From contig CAMHSI010000004.1 in assembly GCA_946187775.1 (NCBI GenBank), positions 1-51,199 of the forward strand: 51,199 nt of DNA, written 5' to 3'. Of the stretch, positions 38,557-47,276 are shown one piece after another; position 1 is the first letter of the stretch, and every line of letters starts with the position of its first letter. A model generated the notes under the pieces. It did not search any database, was not told where the DNA came from, and saw only the letters and a list, made by a program, of their open reading frames with translations. This DNA is from an uncultured Clostridia bacterium. GTDB lineage: Bacteria; Bacillota; Clostridia; Christensenellales; Aristaeellaceae. Both the position numbers and the translations under genes were made by a program.

Positions 38557-41500
38557 TTGGTGGAATTTCTGCTCAAGAAGCATTTTATCGCCCTTTTCCT
38601 GGTCCTCCTTTTCGGAATCCGCCTCAGTTCCCGGCAGTACCGGCGGGAAAGCGAGCTGCGGTATTTCTGGATGACGCTCGTCTGCTGTTTCCTCCTGATC
38701 CTGGAGGATATCTTTGAGTCTGTCGCCAGCGATTATCCCGATCTGCGCTTCTGGCGCATCCTGATGTCCGTTGCCGGATATGCGCTGCGATCCACCGCCA
38801 TCCTCAGCCTGCTGCTGGTGGTGCTCCGGCCGGAGCATCGCACCTGGAAAATCTGGATCCCCAACGTGATCAACCTCCTCGTCTGTTCCACAGCCTTTTT
38901 CTCGGATATTACCTTCGGGTTCGACGCGGATTACAAGTTTTACCGCGGTCCCCTGGGATTTGTTCCCTTTATCGTTCCTCTCTTCTACCTGGGGTGCATC
39001 CTGTGGGTAACCTTCCGTCATTATTCGGATCGCGGCCAAAAGGAGGATCCGCTGATCCTGATCACCTGCGCCATCCTCTGCCTCCTCTCCGCGCTGCTGG
39101 ACGCCGCCATCGGCGGAGTACGGCTGCATGCGGCGCTCCTGATCAGCAGCGTTTTCTTCTATGTGTTCCTTCGTTCCTATGATATCCGCCGGGATTCCCT
39201 CACCCTGCTGCTGAACCGCCAGAGCCTCTACGAGGACTTCGATTCCATCGGCAGGTCCGTCTGCGCCGCTGCCTCCCTGGATATGAACGGCCTGAAGGTC
39301 CTGAACGAAACCGAAGGATACACTGCCGGGGATGCCGCCCTGAAGAAAATCGCGGACCTGCTCCGGGAATCCTCCTCCCCGAATATGCGGGCCTACCGGA
39401 TCGGCGGGGATGAGTTTGTCCTGCTCTTCTTCAGGATGGACGAGATCAGCGTCCGCCACAGGATGGACGAAGTCCGCAGCCGGATTGCCGAAGCCGGATG
39501 CAGCGTTTCCTGTGGCTGCGTGATGCGCGGGGAAAAGGAGGACCTGAACGACCTGCTCAGCCGCTCCGAAGTGAAAATGTTCGAGCACAAAGCCCAGTTC
39601 TACCGGGAGAAGAGCCTGGACCTGCGCCGGAAGGCCGGGGACCGGGAGGAAAAGCACGCTTCCGGCAGGGACCTGGCCGTCATCGAAAGCTCTCCCCAGC
39701 CGGTTGCCGTATACCGCTTTGTGGATCACCGGATCGAAACCATGGCCGTCTCCGACGGATTCTGCGAACTCTTCGGCTACGCGGACCGCGGCCAGGCCGC
39801 GTATGTCCTGGACCACGGCATGTACAAGGATGTCCATCCCGATGACCAGGAGCGCATGTCCGGCGCCATGCTGCGCTTCTCCGAAGGCAGCGAGTCGCTG
39901 GATATTGTCTATCGTACCGCGGAGGGAATGACCTCCGGATACCGGGTGGTCCATGCCCGGGGCAGCCATATTCACGATGAGTCCGGAATGCATACCGCCT
40001 ATATCTGGTATATGAACGAGGGCGAGTACCAGGACGGGGATGAGGATATGGGATCCCCGGTCAACCAGGCCCTGAACCGGGCCCTGCATGAAGAAAGCAT
40101 CCTCCACGCGGCCAATTATGACGAGCTCACCGGTCTTCCCAACCTGGCCTGGTTCTTCAAGCTCTTCGAGGTCTGCAAGGCCAGGAACCTCAGCGAGGGA
40201 AAACCCACCCTGCTGCTGTACATGGACCTGAACGGCATGAAGTTCTACAACCACCGCAACGGCTTCGCCGAGGGCGACAAGCTGCTGCGCGCCTTCTCGG
40301 ATATCCTGATCGACCTCTTCGGAAAGGAAAGCGCCTGCCACATCGCCGCGGACCGTTTCGCGGCCGCCTCCTCCCCGGAAAACATCGATTCCAGGCTGCA
40401 GAAGCTCTTCCGGGAAGCCCGCCAGATGAACGGCGGCAACACGCTGCCGGTGCGGGTCGGCATTTACTCCTCCGAGGTGGAAATCGTCCCCGCCGGCATG
40501 GCCTACGACCGGGCAAAAATGGCCTGCGACGCCATGCACCGCTCGGATACATCCGGCTATAATTATTACAGCCGCCAGCTTCGGGACGAGGTCCGGCGGC
40601 ATCAGTACCTGGTGGAAAACATCGACCGGGCCGTGGCGGAAAGATGGATCACGCCGTATTACCAGCCCATCGTCCGGGCGTTCAGTGGAAAAATCAGCGA
40701 TATGGAAGCCCTGGCCCGGTGGATCGACCCTGTGGAGGGATTCCTCCCGCCTTCGGAGTTCGTTCCCCACCTGGAGCGGGCAGGCCTCTGCTACAAGCTG
40801 GACCTGTGCATCCTGGACCAGGTACTGGAAAAGCTCACCCGGGAAAAGGAAAACGGCGTTCAGTCCGTTCCCCACTCCGTCAATCTTTCCAGGTCCGACT
40901 TTGACGTCTGCGATATCGTGGAGGAGCTCCGCAGGCGGGTGGACGGCGCCGGGGTGGAGCGCCGCATGATCACCGTTGAAATCACCGAAAGCATCATCGG
41001 CAGCAACTTTGAATTCATGAAGTCGCAGCTGGACCGTTTCCGGGAGCTGGGCTTCAGCGTCTGGATGGACGATTTCGGCAGCGGCTATTCCTCCCTGGAT
41101 GTGCTGCAGAGCGTGCAGTTCGACCTGATCAAGTTCGATATGAGCTTCATGCGGAAGCTTGATGAGGGCGAGGCCGGGAAGATCATCCTGACGGAACTGA
41201 TGAAAATGGCCACTTCCCTTCACCTGGATACGGTCTGTGAGGGCGTGGAAACCGAGGCCCAGGTCCGCTTCCTGCAGGAAATCGGCTGCTCCAAGCTCCA
41301 GGGCTTCTTCTTCGGCCGGCCGACTCCCCTCCCGCAGCTGCAGGAGCAGTTCGGGAACGGCGAAGGCTCCCGGTTTGAAAACCCGGACTCCGCTCCCTAT
41401 TACGAATCCATCGGCCGCGTAAACCTCTATGATCTCGGCTCCGTAACGGGGCTGGATGAAAATCCCTTCCAGAACAGCTTCAGCACCCTCCCCATGGCCG

Positions 41501-41814
41501 TGCTGGAGGTCCGGGGAGAGGCGGCCCGCTATGTCCGCACAACGCCCTCCTACCGGGAGTTCGTCCGGCGCTTCTTCAACACGGATGTTTCCGCCATGAC
41601 AAAGGACTTCACGGTTTTCAGGTCTCCCTTTATGATCCGGCTGCTGACCTCCTGCTCGGAGCAGCAGAGCAGGCTTTTCTTCGATGATAAAATGCCGGAC
41701 GGGGTGGTGGTGCATTCCTTCGGCCGCTGGATCGCCGCCCATCCGTCCGACGGCAGGCAGGCCATCGCCGTGGCGGTTCTTTCCGTCTCGGATCCCGCCG
41801 CAAACAAAGTATAA
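38557..41814 (+). CDS. Membrane GGDEF-PAS-GGDEF(degenerate)-EAL cyclic-di-GMP protein
   Basis: About 1,085 residues. About six or seven membrane helices (1-210) resemble histidine-kinase 7TM sensors. GGDEF domain 1 has an intact RIGGDEF near residue 281. A PAS-like domain (about 370-490) follows. A second GGDEF-like domain (about 515-670) has IAADRF in place of GGDEF, so it is probably inactive. The EAL domain (about 685-930) keeps MEALARW, NLSRSD, ITES, DDFGSGYSS and CEGVET, so it is likely an active phosphodiesterase. A C-terminal tail of about 140 residues looks PAS-like. Both making and breaking c-di-GMP are possible. TTG 38557 (7 nt after GGAGGG) or GTG 38560 is the start; GTG 38539 has no site. 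Confidence 0.88.
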   Translation: MVEFLLKKHFIALFLVLLFGIRLSSRQYRRESELRYFWMTLVCCFLLILEDIFESVASDYPDLRFWRILMSVAGYALRSTAILSLLLVVLRPEHRTWKIWIPNVINLLVCSTAFFSDITFGFDADYKFYRGPLGFVPFIVPLFYLGCILWVTFRHYSDRGQKEDPLILITCAILCLLSALLDAAIGGVRLHAALLISSVFFYVFLRSYDIRRDSLTLLLNRQSLYEDFDSIGRSVCAAASLDMNGLKVLNETEGYTAGDAALKKIADLLRESSSPNMRAYRIGGDEFVLLFFRMDEISVRHRMDEVRSRIAEAGCSVSCGCVMRGEKEDLNDLLSRSEVKMFEHKAQFYREKSLDLRRKAGDREEKHASGRDLAVIESSPQPVAVYRFVDHRIETMAVSDGFCELFGYADRGQAAYVLDHGMYKDVHPDDQERMSGAMLRFSEGSESLDIVYRTAEGMTSGYRVVHARGSHIHDESGMHTAYIWYMNEGEYQDGDEDMGSPVNQALNRALHEESILHAANYDELTGLPNLAWFFKLFEVCKARNLSEGKPTLLLYMDLNGMKFYNHRNGFAEGDKLLRAFSDILIDLFGKESACHIAADRFAAASSPENIDSRLQKLFREARQMNGGNTLPVRVGIYSSEVEIVPAGMAYDRAKMACDAMHRSDTSGYNYYSRQLRDEVRRHQYLVENIDRAVAERWITPYYQPIVRAFSGKISDMEALARWIDPVEGFLPPSEFVPHLERAGLCYKLDLCILDQVLEKLTREKENGVQSVPHSVNLSRSDFDVCDIVEELRRRVDGAGVERRMITVEITESIIGSNFEFMKSQLDRFRELGFSVWMDDFGSGYSSLDVLQSVQFDLIKFDMSFMRKLDEGEAGKIILTELMKMATSLHLDTVCEGVETEAQVRFLQEIGCSKLQGFFFGRPTPLPQLQEQFGNGEGSRFENPDSAPYYESIGRVNLYDLGSVTGLDENPFQNSFSTLPMAVLEVRGEAARYVRTTPSYREFVRRFFNTDVSAMTKDFTVFRSPFMIRLLTSCSEQQSRLFFDDKMPDGVVVHSFGRWIAAHPSDGRQAIAVAVLSVSDPAANKV

Positions 41815-41847
41815 TTAAAAACGTCCCGGGAGGAGAGAGAAACGCCT

Positions 41848-42807
41848 ATGGATATCCAATACCTGCTTGCCCTTCAGGATTTCCGGAATAACATCCAGAA
41901 TTTCCTGACCCCCTTCATGGAATTCATTTCCATGTTCGCCACCACCTACCTGATCCTGATTCCGGTTTTCTTTTACTGGTTCTGGGATAAACGGAAGGGC
42001 CTCTACCCGCTGGTTTCCTATTATTTCTGCATGTTCCTCACGCCGCTGATCAAGCTGAGCGCCTGTATATACCGGCCCTGGATCCGGGACAGCCGCATCC
42101 TTCCCGCTGGGGATTCCATCCGTACCGCCACGGGCTATTCCTTCCCCAGCGGCCACACCACCACCGCGGCTCCCCTCTCCGGCGGCATGGCGGTCAACCT
42201 GTGGGACAGCAGGCGCACCCGCTGGCTGTCCTTTCTCTTTGCCGCCTTTATCCTCCTCACCGGCTTCTCCAGGAACTACCTGGGAGTGCATACCCCCCAG
42301 GATGTTTTTGTCGCCATCACCCTGTCCGTTCTCAGCCTGGTCCTGACGGCGAAGCTCTTTGAATACCTGGACCGTCATCCCGAGAAGGAGGACTGGTTCC
42401 TCCTGGCCGGCTTCCTCCTCAGCTGGGCGGGCATCCTGTTTATTTCCGTGAAATCCTACCCCATGGACCTGAACGCCGAAGGAAAGCTGATTGTGGATCC
42501 CGTGAAGATGATGAACGACGGCTACGGCGACCTGGGAAAGGTCATCGGCTTTACCGTTGCCCGCTTTGTGGAGAAAAAATGGATCCGGTTCCGGCCCCTG
42601 GAAAAGGACTGGAAGAGCTTCCTCCTCTGCCTGGCCGCCCTGGTCCCCATGATCCTGCTGAAGACATTCTTCCAGCCGGTCCTCACCGGGTGGCTCGGCT
42701 CCCACTGGGGGAAGCTGCTCTTCTCCGTCCTCTACACCTTCTACTATATCGCGCTGGTTCCGGCGCTCCTGAAGCTTGTCGGAGGCCGGGCGAAGGCAGC
42801 CGCGTAA
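41848..42807 (+). CDS. PAP2-family membrane phosphatase
   Basis: A 319-residue integral membrane protein of the lipid/undecaprenyl phosphatase superfamily. All three motifs are visible: KLSACIYRPWI (K-x6-RP), YSFPSGHTT, and SRNYLGVHTPQD (SR-x5-H-x3-D). About seven or eight helices follow the family pattern. It probably dephosphorylates a prenyl or phospholipid phosphate on the outer face. GGGAGGAG lies before ATG 41848. It follows the GGDEF/EAL gene by 33 bp with no terminator, so the two may be cotranscribed, linking c-di-GMP with envelope lipid recycling (inference). Confidence 0.9.
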   Translation: MDIQYLLALQDFRNNIQNFLTPFMEFISMFATTYLILIPVFFYWFWDKRKGLYPLVSYYFCMFLTPLIKLSACIYRPWIRDSRILPAGDSIRTATGYSFPSGHTTTAAPLSGGMAVNLWDSRRTRWLSFLFAAFILLTGFSRNYLGVHTPQDVFVAITLSVLSLVLTAKLFEYLDRHPEKEDWFLLAGFLLSWAGILFISVKSYPMDLNAEGKLIVDPVKMMNDGYGDLGKVIGFTVARFVEKKWIRFRPLEKDWKSFLLCLAALVPMILLKTFFQPVLTGWLGSHWGKLLFSVLYTFYYIALVPALLKLVGGRAKAAA

Positions 42808-42822
42808 AAATCCGGAAATTAC

Positions 42823-42854
42823 AAAAGGAGTGCCGCATGCGCGGCACTCCTTTT
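42823..42854. terminator. Shared terminator between the PAP2 gene and the Trp transporter operon
   Basis: A perfect 14-bp stem AAAAGGAGTGCCGC with complement and an ATGC loop. T-rich arms serve both converging transcripts. Confidence 0.88.
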
Positions 42855-42864
42855 CCTTTCCTTC

Positions 42865-43653
42865 TCAGGACAGAAGCATCCGGTCGTTGTCCAGCGCCCG
42901 TCCGCTGCTCCGGCGGAACAGGTCCGTCAGGTCGGACACGGTCAGTCCCTTCCGTTCCTCCCCGCTTACGTCATAAATGATCCGGCCGTTATCCATCATC
43001 AGGGTCCGGTTCCCCAGGTCCAGGGCGGACTGCATGTTATGGGTAATCATAAGGCAGGTAATATGGTTATCCTCCACGATGCTGCGGGTCAGGGCAAGCA
43101 CCTTCTCCGCCGTGGCGGGATCCAGCGCCGCCGTATGCTCGTCCAGCAGCAGCAGCTGGGGCACATGGTACGTGGCCATCAGCAGGGTCAGCGCCTGGCG
43201 CTGGCCGCCGGAAAGCAGGCCCACAGGCGCCTTCATCCGGTCCTCCAGCCCCATGCCCAGCAGCTTCAGCCGTTCCCGGAACTCCCGCCGGTCCGCCGCG
43301 GACATGCGTGACAGCCAGCCGCCTTTTCCCGCGGCCAGGCTCAGGTTCTCCTCAATGCTCATATCCGGCGCGCTGCCGCGCATGGGATCCTGGAAAAGCC
43401 GGCCGATGGTCCGGGCCCGCCGGTGCTCCGGCTCCATGGTGATGTTCCTTCCCCCCAGCAGGATCGTTCCCCGGTCCACGAAGAAGGATCCGCAGATGGC
43501 GTTGAACAGCGTCGATTTTCCGGCGCCGTTGGCGCCGATAATGCTGATGAAATCCCCTTCGGCCACCCGGAGGGACACATCGTCCATGGCCCTTTTCTCA
43601 TCGGCTGTACCGGGGTGGAAGGTCTTTGAAACGTTCTTCAGCTCAAGCATCAT
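42865..43653 (-). CDS. ABC transporter ATPase, probable tryptophan uptake (TrpZ-like)
   Basis: A 262-residue ABC ATPase with Walker A GANGAGKST, Q-loop RLFQDPMRG, signature LLSGGQRQ, Walker B LLLLDEHTAALD and switch His ITHNMQ. The DEHTAALD form is typical of this transporter class (ABC.X4/TrpXYZ), in my recollection. ATG 43653, with GGGGAGGAG before it, overlaps the permease stop by 4 bp. It is the last gene of the T-box operon. Confidence 0.87.
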   Translation of the reverse strand: MMLELKNVSKTFHPGTADEKRAMDDVSLRVAEGDFISIIGANGAGKSTLFNAICGSFFVDRGTILLGGRNITMEPEHRRARTIGRLFQDPMRGSAPDMSIEENLSLAAGKGGWLSRMSAADRREFRERLKLLGMGLEDRMKAPVGLLSGGQRQALTLLMATYHVPQLLLLDEHTAALDPATAEKVLALTRSIVEDNHITCLMITHNMQSALDLGNRTLMMDNGRIIYDVSGEERKGLTVSDLTDLFRRSSGRALDNDRMLLS

Positions 43654-44588
43654 CCGGCACTCCTCCCCTCCCGGGCGTTTTTCCACCTGCGCCGCATCAT
43701 GGGAATCTGCTCCCGCAGGTAGGGGCCGGAAATGGCCAGCACCACAATCACGGCGGATACCAGCTTCAGCATAAAGGCGGGCATATCCAGCCGCAGCGCC
43801 AGCGCGTAAACAATGCGGAAAACAATCGCGCCCAGCACGGCGCCCACCGCCCGCAGGGGAATCGGCTTGTACCGGCTGAAGAACACCCCGCCGATGAGCA
43901 GGGATGCCAGGGCAACCGTAACGATGCCCTGGCCCATGTTGATGTCAAAATTCTTCTGCTGCTGCGCCATGAGGCATCCGGAAAGGGCCGTAATGGATCC
44001 GGATACGCACAGGCCCACGGTGGTTGTGAAGGTCGGGTTGATGGAGGAGGAGCGCACCATGTCCGCGTTGGATCCGGTGGCCCGGATGGACAGTCCCAGC
44101 TTCGTGCGCAGGAACAGGCACAGCATCGCCACCACCACGGCCACGGCAATCAGCGCCACAATCAGGATGTACTGTCCGGCAAAGGGTGTTCCCTTCAGCA
44201 GGTCCTTCGCCATGCTGAAAACTGTCCGGGTCTTGCTCATGTTCAGGGCGGCCTTGTTCCCGCTGATCATCATGTTGACCGAATACAGCCCGGTGTTCAC
44301 AACAATGCCGGCCAGGAGGCTCTGCACCCCCATGCGCGTCTGCAGCGCGGCGGTGATGAATCCGGAAAGCGATCCCGCCAGCATGGCCGCCGGCAAAGAC
44401 AGCCAGGGATACCCCGCGATGGCCGTAACCGTGCCCACCGCGGCGCCGAGTGTGAAGCATCCGTCCGTGGACAGGTCGCAGACATTCAGCATGGAATAGC
44501 TCAGGAACAGCGCCAGCACCGTGAGTCCGCCGATGAGGCCCAGCTCCGCCGCCGTCTGTCCAAGGGTCAGGATTTTGTCAATGCTCAT
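43650..44588 (-). CDS. ABC transporter permease, probable tryptophan uptake (TrpY-like)
   Basis: A 312-residue membrane protein with eight or more helices, of the branched-chain-type permease superfamily. SMLNVCDLSTDGCFTLGAAV near the start and GLSIRATGSNADMVRSSSI (the ATPase-coupling loop) fit the TrpY/ABC.X4 permease group. It lies between binding protein and ATPase genes, 29 bp after the former. Substrate is inferred from the Trp T-box. Confidence 0.87.
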   Translation of the reverse strand: MSIDKILTLGQTAAELGLIGGLTVLALFLSYSMLNVCDLSTDGCFTLGAAVGTVTAIAGYPWLSLPAAMLAGSLSGFITAALQTRMGVQSLLAGIVVNTGLYSVNMMISGNKAALNMSKTRTVFSMAKDLLKGTPFAGQYILIVALIAVAVVVAMLCLFLRTKLGLSIRATGSNADMVRSSSINPTFTTTVGLCVSGSITALSGCLMAQQQKNFDINMGQGIVTVALASLLIGGVFFSRYKPIPLRAVGAVLGAIVFRIVYALALRLDMPAFMLKLVSAVIVVLAISGPYLREQIPMMRRRWKNAREGRSAG

Positions 44589-44617
44589 GGTTCTCCTCCC
44601 GCTCCCGGGTCCGTTTC

Positions 44618-45640
44618 TTACAGGTCGTCAAAGCTCTCCGCGAAGGTGATGGGCTTCACCTGCATGCAGTAGGGTCCGAAGGCCTTCACGATCTCGTCGT
44701 AGTCAAATCCAATGGCCGCGCAGGTCTCGGTATTGACGGTGGCGGTGCCGTTGTCGAAGGTCTTCACCGGGATTTCGCCGGGGTTCTTCCCTTCCACCAG
44801 GATCTCCGCCACCAGGTCCGCGGTCTCGCGTCCCAGGTTGGCGTAGTCCACGCCGTAGCCCACGAAGGCGCCGTTCAGGGCGAAGGAGTCCGCGCCGGTG
44901 TAATGCGGGATTTTCGCTTCCGCCAGCTTCTCATAAATGGACAGCTCCGCCGCCATGATGGTGTTGTCCGTGGGGGTGAACACGGCGTCCATTCCGTCGG
45001 CGATAATCGCGTCCGCCGCCTGGGAAACCTCAGTGATGTTGCTGCCGGTATACTCCTTGAAGTTCACCTGTTTTTCCGTCAGGAACTCCTTCGCGGCCGC
45101 AATGGGAGCGGCGGAAGCGTCCTCTGCGGAATTGTACAGCAGGGCGATGTTCTTCGCATCCGGGTTGGCCGCGAAAATCAGGTTCATCACCGCGTTGGTG
45201 TCCAGGTAATCGCTGGAGCCGGTGATGTTCGCGCCCGGCGCTTCAAGGCTCTCCACAAATCCGGCGCCCACGGGATCGGAAACCGCGGCGAACACCACCG
45301 GGATCCCGTTGTCCTCCGTCATGGTCTGCATCATGCCGGCCACCGGGGTCGCCACGCCGACCATCAGGTCCATATCATCGGCAATGAAGTTCCGGATGAT
45401 CTGCTCCATAACGCTGAAATCCAGGTTGCAGTTCTCTTCCCGGATGTCAAATTCAACATTCTTCATTTCCCCCAGGCGCTCGCGGATGTTCGCGATAATC
45501 TGGTTCAGGGAAGCGTCGTCCACCAGGTTGCAGATGCCGATTTTAAAGCTTTTCTTTTCCCCCTCCGCCAGGGAAACGGTCATGGCGCACGCCAGCGCCA
45601 GGGTCAGGATGAGAGCGATCAGTTTCTTCATGGTCTTCAT
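44618..45640 (-). CDS. ABC transporter substrate-binding protein, probable tryptophan (TrpX-like)
   Basis: A 340-residue secreted protein with a signal peptide ending near VSLAEG. The body is of the 'ABC substrate binding' family (peripla_BP-like, two lobes): FKIGICNLVDDASLNQIIANI, FAAVSDPVGAGFVESLEAPGANITGSSDYLD, IALLYNSAEDASA and DAVFTPTDNTIMAAE. This family was linked to tryptophan, tyrosine or other amino acids by T-box genomics. GGAAGGA precedes ATG 45640. Here the upstream T-box carries a UGG specifier, so tryptophan is the best guess. No lipobox Cys. Confidence 0.88.
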   Translation of the reverse strand: MKTMKKLIALILTLALACAMTVSLAEGEKKSFKIGICNLVDDASLNQIIANIRERLGEMKNVEFDIREENCNLDFSVMEQIIRNFIADDMDLMVGVATPVAGMMQTMTEDNGIPVVFAAVSDPVGAGFVESLEAPGANITGSSDYLDTNAVMNLIFAANPDAKNIALLYNSAEDASAAPIAAAKEFLTEKQVNFKEYTGSNITEVSQAADAIIADGMDAVFTPTDNTIMAAELSIYEKLAEAKIPHYTGADSFALNGAFVGYGVDYANLGRETADLVAEILVEGKNPGEIPVKTFDNGTATVNTETCAAIGFDYDEIVKAFGPYCMQVKPITFAESFDDL

Positions 45641-45706
45641 GGTTCTGTCCTTCCTTTCTTTTTCCGTTCTGTGACGAATTTTCCCAGGGGCGTGCGGCGC
45701 CGGTAT

Positions 45707-45985
45707 AAAAAAACCTCAGCGCGCAGATTCATTGCGCGCTGAGGCGATATACATATACCGCGGTGCCACTCAGCTTGACCTCCCGGAAAGGAAAGCCATC
45801 TCTTTCTCTCCGCGTACCCCTGATACGCGCCGCCCTGATCACGGGTGCGGAACCCGTCGCTTCCTACTGTTGTTTCGGAGCGCCCTCAGGAGTCCATTCA
45901 CACCCTCCGCACGTACCGCCGTCCCACTGTCAGCGGCTCCCTTTGCCGTGCCGCGGGGGAGCTACTCTTCTCCCTCATCGGTTTA
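45707..45985 (-). ncRNA. T-box riboswitch with UGG (Trp) specifier
   Basis: On the minus strand the T-box motif AGTGGCACCGCGG lies at 45758-45770. Its TGGC (45765-45768) would pair with the tRNA end GCCA; a G discriminator base fits tRNA-Trp. Stem I starts with GGGAGAAGAGTAG (the AGTA loop-E strand). Its 3' side reads GTGAA-TGG-A, placing the specifier UGG at 45894-45896. The terminator is a 12-bp stem (45714-45725 with 45733-45744) followed by seven T. GCTGAG at 45769-45774 can pair with CTCAGC in the terminator's 5' arm to form the antiterminator. Uncharged tRNA-Trp should turn on the transporter. Confidence 0.92.
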
Positions 45986-45991
45986 GTTGGA

Positions 45992-46020
45992 ATCATACAC
46001 TCCCCCTGCCCGGCTGTCAA
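45992..46020 (-). promoter_or_regulatory. Promoter of the Trp T-box operon
   Basis: A perfect TTGACA (46015-46020), 17 bp, TATGAT (45992-45997) on the minus strand, just before the T-box. Confidence 0.85.
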
Positions 46021-46070
46021 GGATCCGGATTGTATTTTGTCTGTTCCTCCGCCGGGGCCGTGTTCCCGCC

Positions 46071-47255
46071 TTACGCGCCCTGCACGAAGGCGATGAACTG
46101 CTGCGCCTCCTCAAAGGAGTCCAACAGCGCCGTGTACATATACCTTCCCATCTGGGGCCAGTTCATGGGCGGCATCTCTTCCTGCATCATCATCCTGCTG
46201 CCGTATTTTTCCATGATCTCCCCGTGGGTCCTGGCGTAGGTATGCCCGTCCTTGCGGCTGGCGTACACGCAGTACGCGTGCTTTCCGGATTCCGGAACCC
46301 TCCGCTCGTCAAAGGCCACCATATCCGCGTAAATCTGGTACACGTCCGTGGAATGGGCGAAGTCCATCATGTCCGGGGTGTATCCCCCCGCCGGCCGCAT
46401 ATTGACCTCCAGCGCCACAAAGTCGCCGGCCTTTCCCAGTCCCTTCCGGGGCTTTGCCAGCCGGAAGAATTCCAGGTGCACAAACCGGCGGTCCACGCCA
46501 AAGGCCTTCACTGTTTTCCTTCCCAGCGTCCGCAGCGCCTCCGGAACCTCCGGGCAGGTATAGTACATCAGGTCCAGGTCCTTGTTGACGATATCCATCA
46601 CCGGCGGCCACACCGTCATGCTCTCAAACAGCGGCTCGCACCGGGAATCCAGGATCGCGTCGTAGGAGCAGATTTCCCCCTCGATGAATTCCTCCATCAC
46701 GTAAGCCGCTTCCGGCGGATGGTCGTAGAAGGCCTCCAGGTCCGCTTCCTTCTCCAGCTTCCAGGTATGGGTTGCTCCCACGCCCACGTCCGGCTTCACA
46801 ATCACCGGATATCCCACCTCCCGGATAAAGGCCTTCCCTGCCTCCCGGTCCGTCACCACGTGCTGCCGGGCGGTGGGAATGCCGGCCTCCAGGTACAGCT
46901 TCTTCATCAGGCTCTTTTCCTTGATGAAGCTGATCCTGTCCGCCTGTATCCCCGTGGTGATATTGAAATCCGTGCGCAGCCTGGCGTCCTGCTCCAGCCA
47001 GTATTCGTTCATGGACTCAATCCAGTCGATCTTTCCGTACCTGAAGGCAAAGAAAGCAACCGCCCGGTAAACCTGGTCGTAATCCTCCAGGCTGTCCACC
47101 CGGTAATACTCCGTCAGCGCCGCCTTCAGCGGCCCCTCCAGGCTGTCATACGGCGCGTCGCCGATGCCCAGTACATTGATTCCGTTCCTGTGCAGCCGGT
47201 CGCAGAACTGCCAGTAGGTATGGGGAAAATGCGGAGAAACAAAGATGAAATTCAT
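46071..47255 (-). CDS. ATP-grasp domain protein (carboxylate-amine ligase-like)
   Basis: A 394-residue cytoplasmic ATP-grasp enzyme. It has an N-terminal Rossmann-like part (1-110), a lysine-bearing YPVIVKPDVGVGATHTWK ATP-binding segment, the EEFIEGE loop and the metal-binding HLEFFRL...ALEVNMRPAGG near residues 270-300. ATP-grasp enzymes join a carboxylate, via acyl phosphate, to an amine or thiol; the substrates are unknown here. It follows the esterase gene by 21 bp, so the two probably form a unit. The tail is aromatic/Met-rich (MMMQEEMPPMNWPQMGRYMY). Confidence 0.87.
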   Translation of the reverse strand: MNFIFVSPHFPHTYWQFCDRLHRNGINVLGIGDAPYDSLEGPLKAALTEYYRVDSLEDYDQVYRAVAFFAFRYGKIDWIESMNEYWLEQDARLRTDFNITTGIQADRISFIKEKSLMKKLYLEAGIPTARQHVVTDREAGKAFIREVGYPVIVKPDVGVGATHTWKLEKEADLEAFYDHPPEAAYVMEEFIEGEICSYDAILDSRCEPLFESMTVWPPVMDIVNKDLDLMYYTCPEVPEALRTLGRKTVKAFGVDRRFVHLEFFRLAKPRKGLGKAGDFVALEVNMRPAGGYTPDMMDFAHSTDVYQIYADMVAFDERRVPESGKHAYCVYASRKDGHTYARTHGEIMEKYGSRMMMQEEMPPMNWPQMGRYMYTALLDSFEEAQQFIAFVQGA

Positions 47256-47276
47256 ACCGGTCCTTCCTTCTTCACA

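Noticed and set aside
38458-41742. 1094-codon minus-strand frame
   Set aside because: It is the shadow of the GGDEF/EAL gene, whose motifs and promoter are on the plus strand.
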